From NCBI RefSeq assembly GCF_014197055.1, contig NZ_JACIEW010000005.1:186001-250000 (forward strand): a stretch of DNA of 64,000 bases, written 5' to 3'. Of the stretch, positions 16,894 through 25,546 are shown one piece after another (position 1 is the stretch's first letter; each line of letters opens with the position of its first letter). This DNA comes from Devosia subaequoris. GTDB taxonomy: Bacteria > Pseudomonadota > Alphaproteobacteria > Rhizobiales > Devosiaceae. The notes beneath the pieces are model-generated. The model had not been told where the DNA came from. It was given only the letters and a program-made list of their open reading frames with translations, and made no database searches. Position numbers and translations under genes: made by a program.

Positions 16894-17115
16894 TTAGATG
16901 CCAAGACCCTTGAAGCGCTCCTTGAAGCGCGAAACGCGGCCGCCACGGTCCATGAGCTGACCCGAACCGCCGGTCCAGGCGGGGTGGGTCTTGGAGTCGA
17001 TGTCGAGCTGCAGCGTGTCGCCTTCCTTGCCCCAGGTCGAGCGGGTCTGGTAGGTGGTGCCGTCGGTCATGACCACGTTGATGGTGTGGTAGTCGGGGTG
17101 GATGTCGGTCTTCAT
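16894..17115 (-). CDS. rpmE: 50S ribosomal protein L31
   Basis: The 73-residue protein begins [20 protein letters not shown] and contains THPAWTG and a basic end ([11 protein letters not shown]), typical of bacterial L31. It has no cysteine, so it is a zinc-free (C-minus) form. It has its own terminator. It is divergent from the ABC transporter gene, with the start regions about 235 bases apart. Confidence 0.97.
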   Translation of the reverse strand: MKTDIHPDYHTINVVMTDGTTYQTRSTWGKEGDTLQLDIDSKTHPAWTGGSGQLMDRGGRVSRFKERFKGLGI

Positions 17116-17349
17116 GGCCTTGCCTCAAATCAAACGGGCGCCGCAGCGCCCGGAGAGCATCAAACTGGTGTTGGGCGGCTTCCTAGCGCAGAAGCGCGGG
17201 TTCTGCAAGACCGCAGAATCGGTTGTTCTATACAAGCCGCGCGGCAATATGGCTTTGGCTGGCGCAGTTGCGGGCCGTCGGGCCAGCCCCTATATGGGGG
17301 CGGTCTTCGGCGCTGGCCGATCCAATTGCAAGAACGGCGCGTTGCAACC

Positions 17350-19167
17350 ATGACAGATCAGGCGATTTCCTCCGAGACAGGCCGCGAAAAGATTGTCTCC
17401 GAGGTGAGAGCATCGCCCCGTCAGCTCAAGCCGTTGCGTCGGCTGCTGCCGTTTTTGCTGCGTTACCCGGTGCGCCTGGGTCTGACCGTACTTTTCCTTC
17501 TGGTTTCGGCCATTTCTTCGCTCGCCATCCCGGCTCTGCTGGGCGGCGCGATCGATGAGGGCTTCATCACCCAGAACCTGGATATGGTGGGGCGCTATGG
17601 CTGGCTGATTATCGGGATTGCCGCGATCATGGCTGCGGCCAGCGGCGCACGCTATTACTTCATTTCGCTGATTGGCGAACGCGTGGTGGCCGATTTGCGT
17701 CAGGCGGTTTTTGCGCGATTGCTCACACTCGAATCCCGCTATTTCGACACCCATCGGGTGGGCGAGTTGACCAGCCGCCTCAATGGCGATGTCAGCGTGA
17801 TCCGCAGCGCTGTCGGGTCGAACCTGTCTCTGGCCCTGCGTTCTCTGGTGACCATTACCGGTGCGCTGATCATGATGATCCTGACCAGTCCGGTGCTGAC
17901 GCTGGCTGTGGTCGTCGCGCTTCCCCTGATCCTCACCCCGGTGATGATCTATTCACGCCGGCTGCGTGGCATGTCGCGCATAACCCAGGATGCGCTGGCT
18001 GATCTTTCGGCCATGGCAACCGAGATGCTGGGCGCCAATCGCACCGTCAAATCCTTTACCCAGGAGGCCGGGCAGGCCGCGCATTACGATGAGCGGAGCG
18101 AAGCGAGCTATCGAGCCGAAGTCCGACGCCTCAGTGCCCGGGCCTTCCTTGTGGGCATGGTGATCTTTCTGGGCACGGCAGCGTTGGTGGGACTGGTGTG
18201 GTGGGGCGCCCGCTCCGTGTTCGAGGGTTCGGTTTCGGCGGGGCAATTGGCCCAGTTCCTGGTCTATGCCCTGATGGCTTCGGGCGCGCTGACCAATGTC
18301 TCGGAAGTGCTGGGATCGCTGCAGACGGTTGCCGGCTCGACCGAGCGGCTGGTGGAAATCCTCGATACCAACGCGGAAATTACCGATCCGGTGCACCCCG
18401 TCGCGCTGCCCGATCCGGCTCTTGGCACGGTCGCATTTGACAGGGTGAGTTTTTCCTATGATAGCGCGACAGACGACAAGGTCCTGGACGATGTCAGCTT
18501 TGCCGTGGGCAAGGGCCAGACGGTGGCCCTGGTCGGTGCGTCGGGATCGGGCAAGTCGACAATGCTTTCCCTGTTGCAGCGCTTTTATGACGTAACCGGC
18601 GGGGTGATCAGCGTCGATGGGGTCGATATTCGCGATGTGCGGCTGGTCGATCTGCGGCAACGCTTCGCCTATGTCGAGCAGGAGCCGATCATTTTTGCCG
18701 GGACCATTGCCGAGAACATCCTGTTCGGCAAACCCGATGCCGGCATGGATGAGGTGGCGGCGGCGGCCAAGGCGGCTCTGGTCGACGATTTCGTGTCCGA
18801 CCTGCCGGGGGGCTATGACACGGTGGTGGGCGAGCGCGGCGTCATGCTCTCTGGCGGACAGAAGCAGCGCCTCGCCATTGCCCGTGCCATTCTCAAGAAT
18901 GCGCCCATCCTGCTGCTGGACGAAGCAACTTCGGCGTTGGATGCGCGCTCGGAGCAATTGGTGCAATTGGCGCTGGAGCATCTGATGGAAGGGCGCACGA
19001 CGCTGGTCATCGCCCATCGTCTGGCCACCATCCGGGATGCGGATACGATCCTGGTGCTTGATGGCGGCAAGATCATCGATTCCGGCACGCATGACGAGCT
19101 TGTGGCCAAGGGTGGCCGCTATGCAGAACTCGCCAAGTTGCAGTTCCGTCTGGGTGAGGTGGTTTAG
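17350..19167 (+). CDS. ABC transporter, fused permease and ATPase (ABCB/MsbA type)
   Basis: The 605-residue half-transporter has a six-helix exporter domain (about residues 30-330) and an ATPase domain with Walker A GASGSGKST (about 396), signature LSGGQKQR (about 500), Walker B ILLLDEATSALD and H-loop VIAHRL. It works as a homodimer and belongs to the lipid/drug exporter group; no substrate is evident. The ATG at 17350 begins the conserved basic N-terminus; an open frame extending 590 bases upstream runs antisense over rpmE and is not used. Its stop overlaps the end of the convergent TPK gene by four bases. Confidence 0.93.
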   Translation: MTDQAISSETGREKIVSEVRASPRQLKPLRRLLPFLLRYPVRLGLTVLFLLVSAISSLAIPALLGGAIDEGFITQNLDMVGRYGWLIIGIAAIMAAASGARYYFISLIGERVVADLRQAVFARLLTLESRYFDTHRVGELTSRLNGDVSVIRSAVGSNLSLALRSLVTITGALIMMILTSPVLTLAVVVALPLILTPVMIYSRRLRGMSRITQDALADLSAMATEMLGANRTVKSFTQEAGQAAHYDERSEASYRAEVRRLSARAFLVGMVIFLGTAALVGLVWWGARSVFEGSVSAGQLAQFLVYALMASGALTNVSEVLGSLQTVAGSTERLVEILDTNAEITDPVHPVALPDPALGTVAFDRVSFSYDSATDDKVLDDVSFAVGKGQTVALVGASGSGKSTMLSLLQRFYDVTGGVISVDGVDIRDVRLVDLRQRFAYVEQEPIIFAGTIAENILFGKPDAGMDEVAAAAKAALVDDFVSDLPGGYDTVVGERGVMLSGGQKQRLAIARAILKNAPILLLDEATSALDARSEQLVQLALEHLMEGRTTLVIAHRLATIRDADTILVLDGGKIIDSGTHDELVAKGGRYAELAKLQFRLGEVV

Positions 19168-19859
19168 CCTGCCTTCGCGCAGGCTTCTACCAGATCCCAC
19201 AAGCGTTCACGGCCCAGGATCAACAGCCAAGGCGTGTTGTCCCTGGGCACAATCTCGACGCGCCCGCCGGTGCCTTCATTGGAGGTGCCGAGCCGGCCGG
19301 CGGGATCGAGCAGCAGGTCGTTCATCGGGTAGAAGAGGCCGCGGGTTCGCTCGAAGACAATTGGCACCAGCGGGTGCACCGAAACGCGCTCCTTCGCCGC
19401 CGCGTCGAACGCAAACGGCCCTGAAACGGCCAGGGCCACATCGGTTTCGTCAACCAGCAGCACATGGCGATGGGGGGCGACCTCGAGCAGGGCGCCGAGA
19501 GCCGCCAGGGTGTGATCGAGGCGCTTGCCGGTCATGCCCAGGGCCAGGGTGACCGGCGCCGCAGTAGAATAGAGCGCCTTCTGGAAATCGGTGGTGATCT
19601 GCTCGGGGATGTGGATGACGCGCGTGCATTTTTCCCACGTCGCGCGATTCTCGAGCGAATCAAGATCGCCCAGAATGGCCTCGGGGACCAGGCCGGCCGC
19701 ACCAATGGCATTGCCGCCGCCATCGGCGCCGATCAGGGCGATATCGCGCGCCACAAGGTCGTGCAACAGCCCTGCATCCACGGTGCCGCCGCCCACAATG
19801 GCGAGCGGGCGATCAAACTGCAGTAGGGGTTTTTCGGTAGATTGAATGGGGGATTGCAC
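19164..19859 (-). CDS. thiamine diphosphokinase
   Basis: The 231-residue protein has the TPK motifs LAIVGGGTVDAGLL, LIGADGGGNAI and EAILGDLDSLENRA at the N-terminus, followed by the DFQKALYS and LGMTGKRLDHTLA blocks. It transfers pyrophosphate from ATP to thiamine, making thiamine diphosphate directly. Start is probably GTG at 19859. Together with thiBPQ starting on the other strand it gives a complete import-and-activation route for external thiamine. The riboswitch between them faces thiBPQ, not this gene. Confidence 0.93.
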   Translation of the reverse strand: MQSPIQSTEKPLLQFDRPLAIVGGGTVDAGLLHDLVARDIALIGADGGGNAIGAAGLVPEAILGDLDSLENRATWEKCTRVIHIPEQITTDFQKALYSTAAPVTLALGMTGKRLDHTLAALGALLEVAPHRHVLLVDETDVALAVSGPFAFDAAAKERVSVHPLVPIVFERTRGLFYPMNDLLLDPAGRLGTSNEGTGGRVEIVPRDNTPWLLILGRERLWDLVEACAKAG

Positions 19860-19889
19860 TCTGGGTTCACTCTCAATAAGGTCCGCACC

Positions 19890-19975
19890 GTCTCGCTGGG
19901 GTGTTCCGGTTGCTGCCGGAGCTGAGAGTTACCCATAGAACCTGAACCAGGTCATGCTGGCGGAGGAAGTTCGAG
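19890..19975 (+). promoter_or_regulatory. TPP (THI-box) riboswitch controlling thiBPQ
   Basis: The conserved core is present in order: GGGGTG, GCTGAGAG, ACCCATAGAACCTGA, CAGGTCATGCTGGCGGAGG. This is the THI-box aptamer that binds thiamine pyrophosphate. Downstream, AAGGGGTG (19981-19988) can pair with CACCCCCTT (20013-20021), or CCCTTCA (20017-20023) can pair with TGAAGGG (20043-20049), which covers the thiB Shine-Dalgarno sequence. This suggests translational control. Confidence 0.93.
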
Positions 19976-20057
19976 ATGGCAAGGGGTGCCTGCGCGCGTC
20001 CTTTACCATTGACACCCCCTTCACCCATGGCCGCACACCACCTGAAGGGAGACCGAT

Positions 20058-21062
20058 ATGGTCAAATCCTCCTCACTGGCGCTTGCGGTCCTTCTTGCCG
20101 GATTGTCCGGCGCTACGCACGCACAGGACAAGCCTGTCCTGACCATCTATACCTATGACGGCTTTGCCTCCGAATGGGGGCCCGGCGTTCCCTTGAAGGA
20201 AGGCTTTGAAGCCACCTGCGAATGCACGGTCAACTGGGTGGCCGCCGACTCCTCGATTGGCACGCTGCGCAAGGTGCAGCTTGAGGGTGACAGCACCGAG
20301 GCCGATATGATCCTCGGGCTCGACACCGCCATCGCCGGGGAAGCGCGGGCAACCGGGCTGTTCGCCGATCACGGCCTGGACATGAGCCATCTCTCCCTGC
20401 CGGGCGAGTGGACCGATGCGCAATTCGTGCCCTTCGATTATTCGCATTTCGCCTTTATGTGGGACACCGATACCATGCAGGCGCCGCCGGCCTCGTTCGA
20501 AGAGCTGATCGCGCTTGATGACGATATCAAGATCGCTATTCAGGATCCGCGTTCGGCCACGCCGGGCCTGGGTCTGCTGCTCTGGGTCAAGGCCGCCTAT
20601 GGCGATCGGGCGCCGGAAATCTGGGAAGGGCTTGCGCCGCATATCCTGACCATCACCCGCGACTGGAGCGAGAGCTATTCGCTGTTCCTGGATGGGGAAG
20701 CGGACATGGTGCTCTCTTACACCACCTCGCCAGCCTATCACATCTTCGATGCGGACGATCACACCATCAAGGCGGCAATGTTCTCCGAAGGCCATTTCCC
20801 GCAGATCGAAGTGGCGGGGATTCTGAAATCCTCCGATCAGCAGGATCTGGCGCGTGACTTCCTGGCCTTCCTGACTTCGGCCGAGGGGCAGGCTAATATC
20901 CCGACTACCAACTGGATGTTCCCGGTGGTGGATCTGGGCGGCGAGATCGATCCCGCGTTCCAGGGCCTGCCGCAGCCGGACAAAACCCTGAGTCTGGACG
21001 AAGCCGAGATCACCGCCAATTTGGCGGCCTGGATCGACGAGATGCTGGCGGCGGTGCAGTAG
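20058..21062 (+). CDS. thiB: thiamine ABC transporter substrate-binding protein
   Basis: The 334-residue protein has a signal peptide (VKSSSLALAVLLAGLSGATHA) and then KPVLTIYTYDGFASEWGPG, the ThiB/TbpA opening. DSSIGTLRKVQLEGDSTEADMILGLD and the later DWSESYSLFLDGEADMVLSYTTSPAYH block complete the family pattern. It binds thiamine and its phosphates in the periplasm. GAAGGGAG precedes the ATG and is the sequence the riboswitch platform can hide. Confidence 0.95.
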   Translation: MVKSSSLALAVLLAGLSGATHAQDKPVLTIYTYDGFASEWGPGVPLKEGFEATCECTVNWVAADSSIGTLRKVQLEGDSTEADMILGLDTAIAGEARATGLFADHGLDMSHLSLPGEWTDAQFVPFDYSHFAFMWDTDTMQAPPASFEELIALDDDIKIAIQDPRSATPGLGLLLWVKAAYGDRAPEIWEGLAPHILTITRDWSESYSLFLDGEADMVLSYTTSPAYHIFDADDHTIKAAMFSEGHFPQIEVAGILKSSDQQDLARDFLAFLTSAEGQANIPTTNWMFPVVDLGGEIDPAFQGLPQPDKTLSLDEAEITANLAAWIDEMLAAVQ

Positions 21063-21090
21063 GCGCCATGCTGGCAACGGACACGGAGGC

Positions 21091-21188
21091 ACACCCTCCC
21101 CCTCGCGGGAAGGGTTGGGGAGGGGGGGGGCACAATCCGGATGCTTGTGAACCCCCTCCCAACCTCCCCCGTCAAGGGGGAGGTGCTG
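21091..21188. repeat. GC-skewed palindromic intergenic repeat, copy 1
   Basis: CCCTCCCC, GGGTTGGGGAGGGGG, CCCCCTCCCAACCTCCCCC and CAAGGGGGAGG appear in order, forming nested inverted repeats. A second copy with the same words lies between serC and serA (29604-29716). The 3' part supplies the GGGGGAGG that acts as the thiP Shine-Dalgarno sequence. It resembles the REP-type intergenic elements common in alphaproteobacterial genomes. Confidence 0.75.
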
Positions 21189-21192
21189 CATT

Positions 21193-22809
21193 GTGCGCTT
21201 GGATGGGTCAGCGGCTATGCTGACCCTTCCTCGCCGCCCGTTCCGCGTTGCCGCTGCGGCAACACTAACCCTCGTCATTGCGGCGCTCATCGCGGCCGTG
21301 CTGTGGGCCATTCTGGACGCCGCCACGGATGCCTCGGGTGGATCACGCGTGGATATCCCGCATCTGCTGCGCATGACGGCGCTGCAGGCGGGGCTCACCA
21401 TGGTTCTCTCGCTGCTCGTGGGGACTGCGCTGGCCTGGGCGCTCAACCGGTTGCGCTTTTCCGGGCGCGATCTGGTGGTGGGGCTGTTTGCCGCCGCCAT
21501 CGTCACACCGGGCATGGTGGTGGCCTTTGGCCTGCTCTCGGTCTGGGGGCGCAATGGCTGGATCAACCAAGCGAGCGGGGCCCTGTTCGGCGTCGGGTTC
21601 GAAAGCCCGGCCTATGGCCTTTCTGGCATCCTACTGGCCCATGTCATTCTCGATGGGGCCTTTGCCGGGCGCATTCTGCTGGCCCGGCTCGACGCCATCC
21701 CGCAGAGCCGACTCAAGATGGGGCAATCGCTGGGGCTGTCGGCCTGGCAGCGCTTCGCGCTGATCGACTGGCCGGCGCTGCGGGGCAGCCTGCCAGGGCT
21801 AGGCGCTATCATCTTCCTTCTGGCCTTTACCAGCTTTCCCATTGTCTTGCTGCTGGGCGGCGGGCCAGCGAACCAGACGCTGGAGGTGGCAATCTTTACC
21901 GCCGTACGGCTCGATTTCGATCTGGTCGGGGCGGTGCGTCTGGCGCTGACGCAGATTGGCGTTTGTTCACTCGTCATCCTTCTGGCATCGGCTTTTACTC
22001 CGGTGCCTTCGGCCTTGAGCCGCTCGGCCCAGCCGAGTTGGCGCGACAGTGCACCGGTGCGGGTGCTGCAATGGGCTGTGCTGGGGTTGGGAGCCATCGG
22101 TTTTGCTCTGCCATTGCTGACGGTGCTCTATGACGGGCTGGCGGGTGGCTTGCTGCGGGTGTTGGGTCAGGCCGGTTTCTGGCGTGCGACTGGGACCAGC
22201 ATAATCATCGGTGCCAGTTCGGCAATGTTGACGCTCGCCTTGGCCCTCATGCTGGCACTTGGCCGCAGTGCGGCGCATCGGCAGGGCGCGCGCGCGCTGC
22301 TCGGCATTCCGGCCTTTGCCTATCTGGCGGTGCCCGCAGTAGTGCTGTCGCTGGGTTTTTTCCTGCTGGTCCGCACGATTGGCGTTCCGGTGGGAACTGC
22401 CGCCCCGATTGTCGTGGTTATCGCCAACAGCCTGCTTTCCCTGCCCTTTGCAATTGCCACGCTCGGCCCGCCGCTTGATGCAATCATGCGGACACGGGGC
22501 AAGCTGATCCGATCTCTGGGCCTGTCGGGCTGGACGCAGTTTGTGCGCATCGAATATCCGTTGCTCGGGCGGGATATCGGGCTGATGCTGGCGCTGGCTT
22601 TCTGTTTCTCGCTGGGCGATCTGGGGGTGATTGCCCTATTCGGCACCCAGGATTTCCAGACCTTGCCGCTGATGATGTACCGGGCGCTCGGATCGTACAA
22701 ATCCAATGATGCGGCGGCGATCGCGGCCTTATTGTTGATCTTCACTATCGTCGCCTTTGTCGGCCTGCCGCGCCTGATTGAAAGGATTTCCCATGCTCCG
22801 CGCCGATGA
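21193..22809 (+). CDS. thiP: thiamine ABC transporter permease
   Basis: The 538-residue protein has about twelve hydrophobic segments and two copies of the binding-protein-dependent permease signature (AWQRFALIDWPALRGSLPGLG and GWTQFVRIEYPLLGRDIGL). This duplicated layout is ThiP. The GTG at 21193 is preferred over ATG at 21217 because GGGGGAGG lies 9 bases before it. It overlaps thiQ by 17 bases. Confidence 0.95.
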   Translation: MRLDGSAAMLTLPRRPFRVAAAATLTLVIAALIAAVLWAILDAATDASGGSRVDIPHLLRMTALQAGLTMVLSLLVGTALAWALNRLRFSGRDLVVGLFAAAIVTPGMVVAFGLLSVWGRNGWINQASGALFGVGFESPAYGLSGILLAHVILDGAFAGRILLARLDAIPQSRLKMGQSLGLSAWQRFALIDWPALRGSLPGLGAIIFLLAFTSFPIVLLLGGGPANQTLEVAIFTAVRLDFDLVGAVRLALTQIGVCSLVILLASAFTPVPSALSRSAQPSWRDSAPVRVLQWAVLGLGAIGFALPLLTVLYDGLAGGLLRVLGQAGFWRATGTSIIIGASSAMLTLALALMLALGRSAAHRQGARALLGIPAFAYLAVPAVVLSLGFFLLVRTIGVPVGTAAPIVVVIANSLLSLPFAIATLGPPLDAIMRTRGKLIRSLGLSGWTQFVRIEYPLLGRDIGLMLALAFCFSLGDLGVIALFGTQDFQTLPLMMYRALGSYKSNDAAAIAALLLIFTIVAFVGLPRLIERISHAPRR

Positions 22810-23431
22810 TCTGGTCTTTGCCCATCCGGGGCAGGGGAAACCCTATGGTTTCAGCCTGGAGGCCAAGCCGGGTGAAGTCACGGCAATTTCCGGCGCGAGC
22901 GGCTCTGGCAAGTCGACCTTGCTCGATTTAATGGCGGGTTTCATTGCGCCGGTGAGCGGTTCGCTGACGCTGGACGGACAAGAGCTATTGCCGTTCCCAC
23001 CCGAAGCGCGTCCGGTATCCCTGCTGCTGCAGGCAGACAATCTGTTTGAACATCTTAGCGCCGAGGAAAATGTGGTTCTGGGCCTCCCGCGTGGTACGCC
23101 CAGATCAGCCGGCCATCAGCAGGTCGCCGAAGCCCTGGCCGAAGTCGGTCTGACCCGGTTCGAAGCCAAACAGGCCGCAAATCTTTCTGGCGGGCAAAAG
23201 CAGCGCGTGGCATTGGCACGGACGCTGCTGCGCAATCGACCTGTGCTGCTGCTCGACGAACCGTTTTCGGCGCTGGACGATGAAACGCGCCAGACCACCA
23301 GGGAGCTGGTTGGTGAGCTGACGCGCCGGCACAAATGGCACACCGTTCTGGTCAGCCATCATGCCGACGACATTGCGGCGCTCGCCACCACGCATTACCG
23401 GATCACCGCGGGCAAACTGGAACGCGTCTAG
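22793..23431 (+). CDS. thiQ: thiamine ABC transporter ATP-binding protein
   Basis: The 212-residue ATPase has Walker A GASGSGKST, signature LSGGQKQR, Walker B VLLLDEPFSALD and H-loop VLVSHHADD. It lacks extra domains, as expected of ThiQ. The start at 22793 (AAGGA upstream) overlaps the end of thiP, implying coupled translation. It powers the thiamine importer. Confidence 0.94.
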   Translation: MLRADDLVFAHPGQGKPYGFSLEAKPGEVTAISGASGSGKSTLLDLMAGFIAPVSGSLTLDGQELLPFPPEARPVSLLLQADNLFEHLSAEENVVLGLPRGTPRSAGHQQVAEALAEVGLTRFEAKQAANLSGGQKQRVALARTLLRNRPVLLLDEPFSALDDETRQTTRELVGELTRRHKWHTVLVSHHADDIAALATTHYRITAGKLERV

Positions 23432-23437
23432 CGCGTT

Positions 23438-25498
23438 CTACTCTTCCCAGGCAGCGAGTACGGTGTCGAACAGGGCCTGTGCCTCTTCATCCTTTTCCAA
23501 GGTGAGGATGGCGTTGCGCCCAGTGCCATAGACAATCGCGAGATCAATCCAGCGCTGTGTATCTAGCAAGTCGGTATTGGCAGTCAGATCGTCCGGTGCG
23601 GCGCTGAGGGCGAACAGGAAGGTGTTGCCCACAATACGCGCGGCAGCCCCGGCCAGTGCTGTGCCGGGCACCAGTTCCTCATTCTTGAGCAACACGCCGG
23701 CCAATGTCGCGATCGACCCACCGATAAAGGTGTCGGGAATGTCGAAGCTGATTTCCATCAGATGGCTGGCGGGCAGGCTGGGATCAATATTCCGGCGAAT
23801 GAGAATAGAGACGCTCATGTTGCGTGCCGGGATGCTGGCCTCAGCCACCAGCGTGGGCTGGCCGATCTCGTCGGTACCCTGGCTCCATTCTACTGTCCCC
23901 GAGAACGGTACGGTGCTGGCCTGACCGCCGGTAGAAGCCTCTAGCAGGAGCGATTGATTGCCCGCCAGGTCGACGGGATCAACGCTGGCAGCCGGATCTT
24001 CCGTAGCGGCTATGGTGGTGTCTTCGCCCGACAGGCGTTCCTCGGTCTTGACCTCGTCACTGCCAAGCGATGGCAGGACGGTTTCAGTGCCGGTCGGGGT
24101 GACCGGTTCGAGTGTCGGTTCGAGCCGCTCTTCGTCCCCGGCTTCAAGTGCGCTGGTCGGCTCAGTGGCGGAGGTGGTTGCCGTATTGCCCGGACCTGAG
24201 GCGCTTTCTTCAGCACTGACCGGTTCGGTGGTCGTGTTGTCCATGGTCAGGCCAGTGGGCTGCTCGATGGTCTCTGGCTGTACGACGGACGTCTGGCTGC
24301 GACCGAACATCTGGTCGAGATCGACATAGCCCTCGCGCCAGGCCCAAAATCCGGCCCCGCCGACACCGGCCAGAAGCAAGGCGAAGACGATCAGGAAAAT
24401 GGTCAGGCCAGTCCCGGTGCGCCGCTCCGCATCGACGGGGGCAAAGCTGGTGTCACTTTCCGGGACAGCCTCACTGGGGGGTGAACCGGTTTCCGTCTGG
24501 TGCGCCTGGGACGGCGTTGCTTCGCCGCGCGCTTCGCGATCCAGAGTTTCGATGGCCCGCTCGATAGCGCCTTCGGCGGCGCGGGCATCGTCCTGTTCCA
24601 CCTCGACTTCGCGCACGCTGGATAGTGCGGGGTCGACGGGCAGAGGCGGGTCGATCAGCACCGGTTCGGCGTTGGCCGGCTGGCTGGCGAGTGCGGTGCT
24701 GCCCATGACCGGCTCGATGCGCGGCGCGAGCGAGGCTGGCGTGATCGTGTTGCCCTTGCCGGCAGTCTCGCTGGTCACAGCGTCGCGGCGCGCGAAGGAA
24801 AAGGTCTTGCCGGGCCGTTCCGGCTCGACGGGGGGGCCCGTCTCTTCAGTCGCTGGCCCCGTGTCGTCTCGCACGGTGTCCGGGTTGCGCGAAACTGTCG
24901 CGCCACCGGTTTCAGCGGCCTGGGCGATAATGTCTTCGATCGATGGGAACTTGCCCGAAGCCGGATTAGGCTCAGATTCTTCTGCGGGCTCGGTCGCGAC
25001 CGGCGGTTCCTCAGCAGCACCAGCGATGGGCTCGGGAGCCGGTTCGGCAACTGGCGCAACGGCGTCCAGAGCGGCGGCGACGTCCTCAGGCGATGGTGCG
25101 TCAGTCTCTTCTGGTTCGGCCTCGCGTTCGACCGCGGCCAGAGGGTCCGGCTCAGGCTCAGAGACTGCTTCGGGCTCGTCCTCTGCCTCTGTCTCGACCG
25201 GTTCAGGCGGCGCGACAGGTTCGGGGCGCGGCTGGGGGGCAGCCGGGCGCGCGGCCAGAGGGCCATCGCGCCCGAGGCTGATTACGGCTTCGCTGGCTTC
25301 CTGTTCGACCTGGCGGATGCAATCCTCGAGCTGCAGGCGATGCTGGGTGATATCGCGCGCCGGAAGAGGGGGCTGAATGGCGCGCAATTGCCCGACAAGG
25401 GCCGAGCGCGCCTTTTCATAGACCGCGCGACGCGCAGCTCCGTTATTCTCCGGCAGCGCCGAAATGGCCCGACGCAACAGCTCCTTGTAATCCGCCAT
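23438..25498 (-). CDS. large anchored protein of unknown function, conserved-type N- and C-terminal domains
   Basis: The 686-residue protein has three parts. Residues 1-80 are a helical domain opening MADYKELLRRAISALPENN. Residues about 85-360 are disordered, rich in Glu, Pro, Ala and Thr. One transmembrane helix (about 364-386, TGLTIFLIVFALLLAGVGG) is followed by a second acidic linker and a beta-rich C-terminal domain (about 510-686; SILIRRNIDPSLPASHLMEIS). Topology suggests a cytosolic N-terminus and a periplasmic C-terminus. I recognise it only as a Hyphomicrobiales-type hypothetical. It is convergent with thiQ and seven bases from its stop, and lies downstream of purA in the same direction. 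Confidence 0.75.
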   Translation of the reverse strand: MADYKELLRRAISALPENNGAARRAVYEKARSALVGQLRAIQPPLPARDITQHRLQLEDCIRQVEQEASEAVISLGRDGPLAARPAAPQPRPEPVAPPEPVETEAEDEPEAVSEPEPDPLAAVEREAEPEETDAPSPEDVAAALDAVAPVAEPAPEPIAGAAEEPPVATEPAEESEPNPASGKFPSIEDIIAQAAETGGATVSRNPDTVRDDTGPATEETGPPVEPERPGKTFSFARRDAVTSETAGKGNTITPASLAPRIEPVMGSTALASQPANAEPVLIDPPLPVDPALSSVREVEVEQDDARAAEGAIERAIETLDREARGEATPSQAHQTETGSPPSEAVPESDTSFAPVDAERRTGTGLTIFLIVFALLLAGVGGAGFWAWREGYVDLDQMFGRSQTSVVQPETIEQPTGLTMDNTTTEPVSAEESASGPGNTATTSATEPTSALEAGDEERLEPTLEPVTPTGTETVLPSLGSDEVKTEERLSGEDTTIAATEDPAASVDPVDLAGNQSLLLEASTGGQASTVPFSGTVEWSQGTDEIGQPTLVAEASIPARNMSVSILIRRNIDPSLPASHLMEISFDIPDTFIGGSIATLAGVLLKNEELVPGTALAGAAARIVGNTFLFALSAAPDDLTANTDLLDTQRWIDLAIVYGTGRNAILTLEKDEEAQALFDTVLAAWEE

Positions 25499-25546
25499 TG
25501 GCTACTTGGTACTCACTCTGACAGCGCAGTCTTTTAGCAAAATATG

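Noticed and set aside
16759..17349. Upstream extension of the ABC transporter frame (about 197 codons)
   Set aside because: It runs antisense across rpmE and the yciI remnant, and the conserved start with its basic N-terminus is at 17350.
24399..25376. Ser/Gly-rich plus-strand open frame opposite the 686-residue protein
   Set aside because: Reverse reading of Glu/Pro-rich codons yields Ser/Gly-rich noise; no ribosome-binding site.
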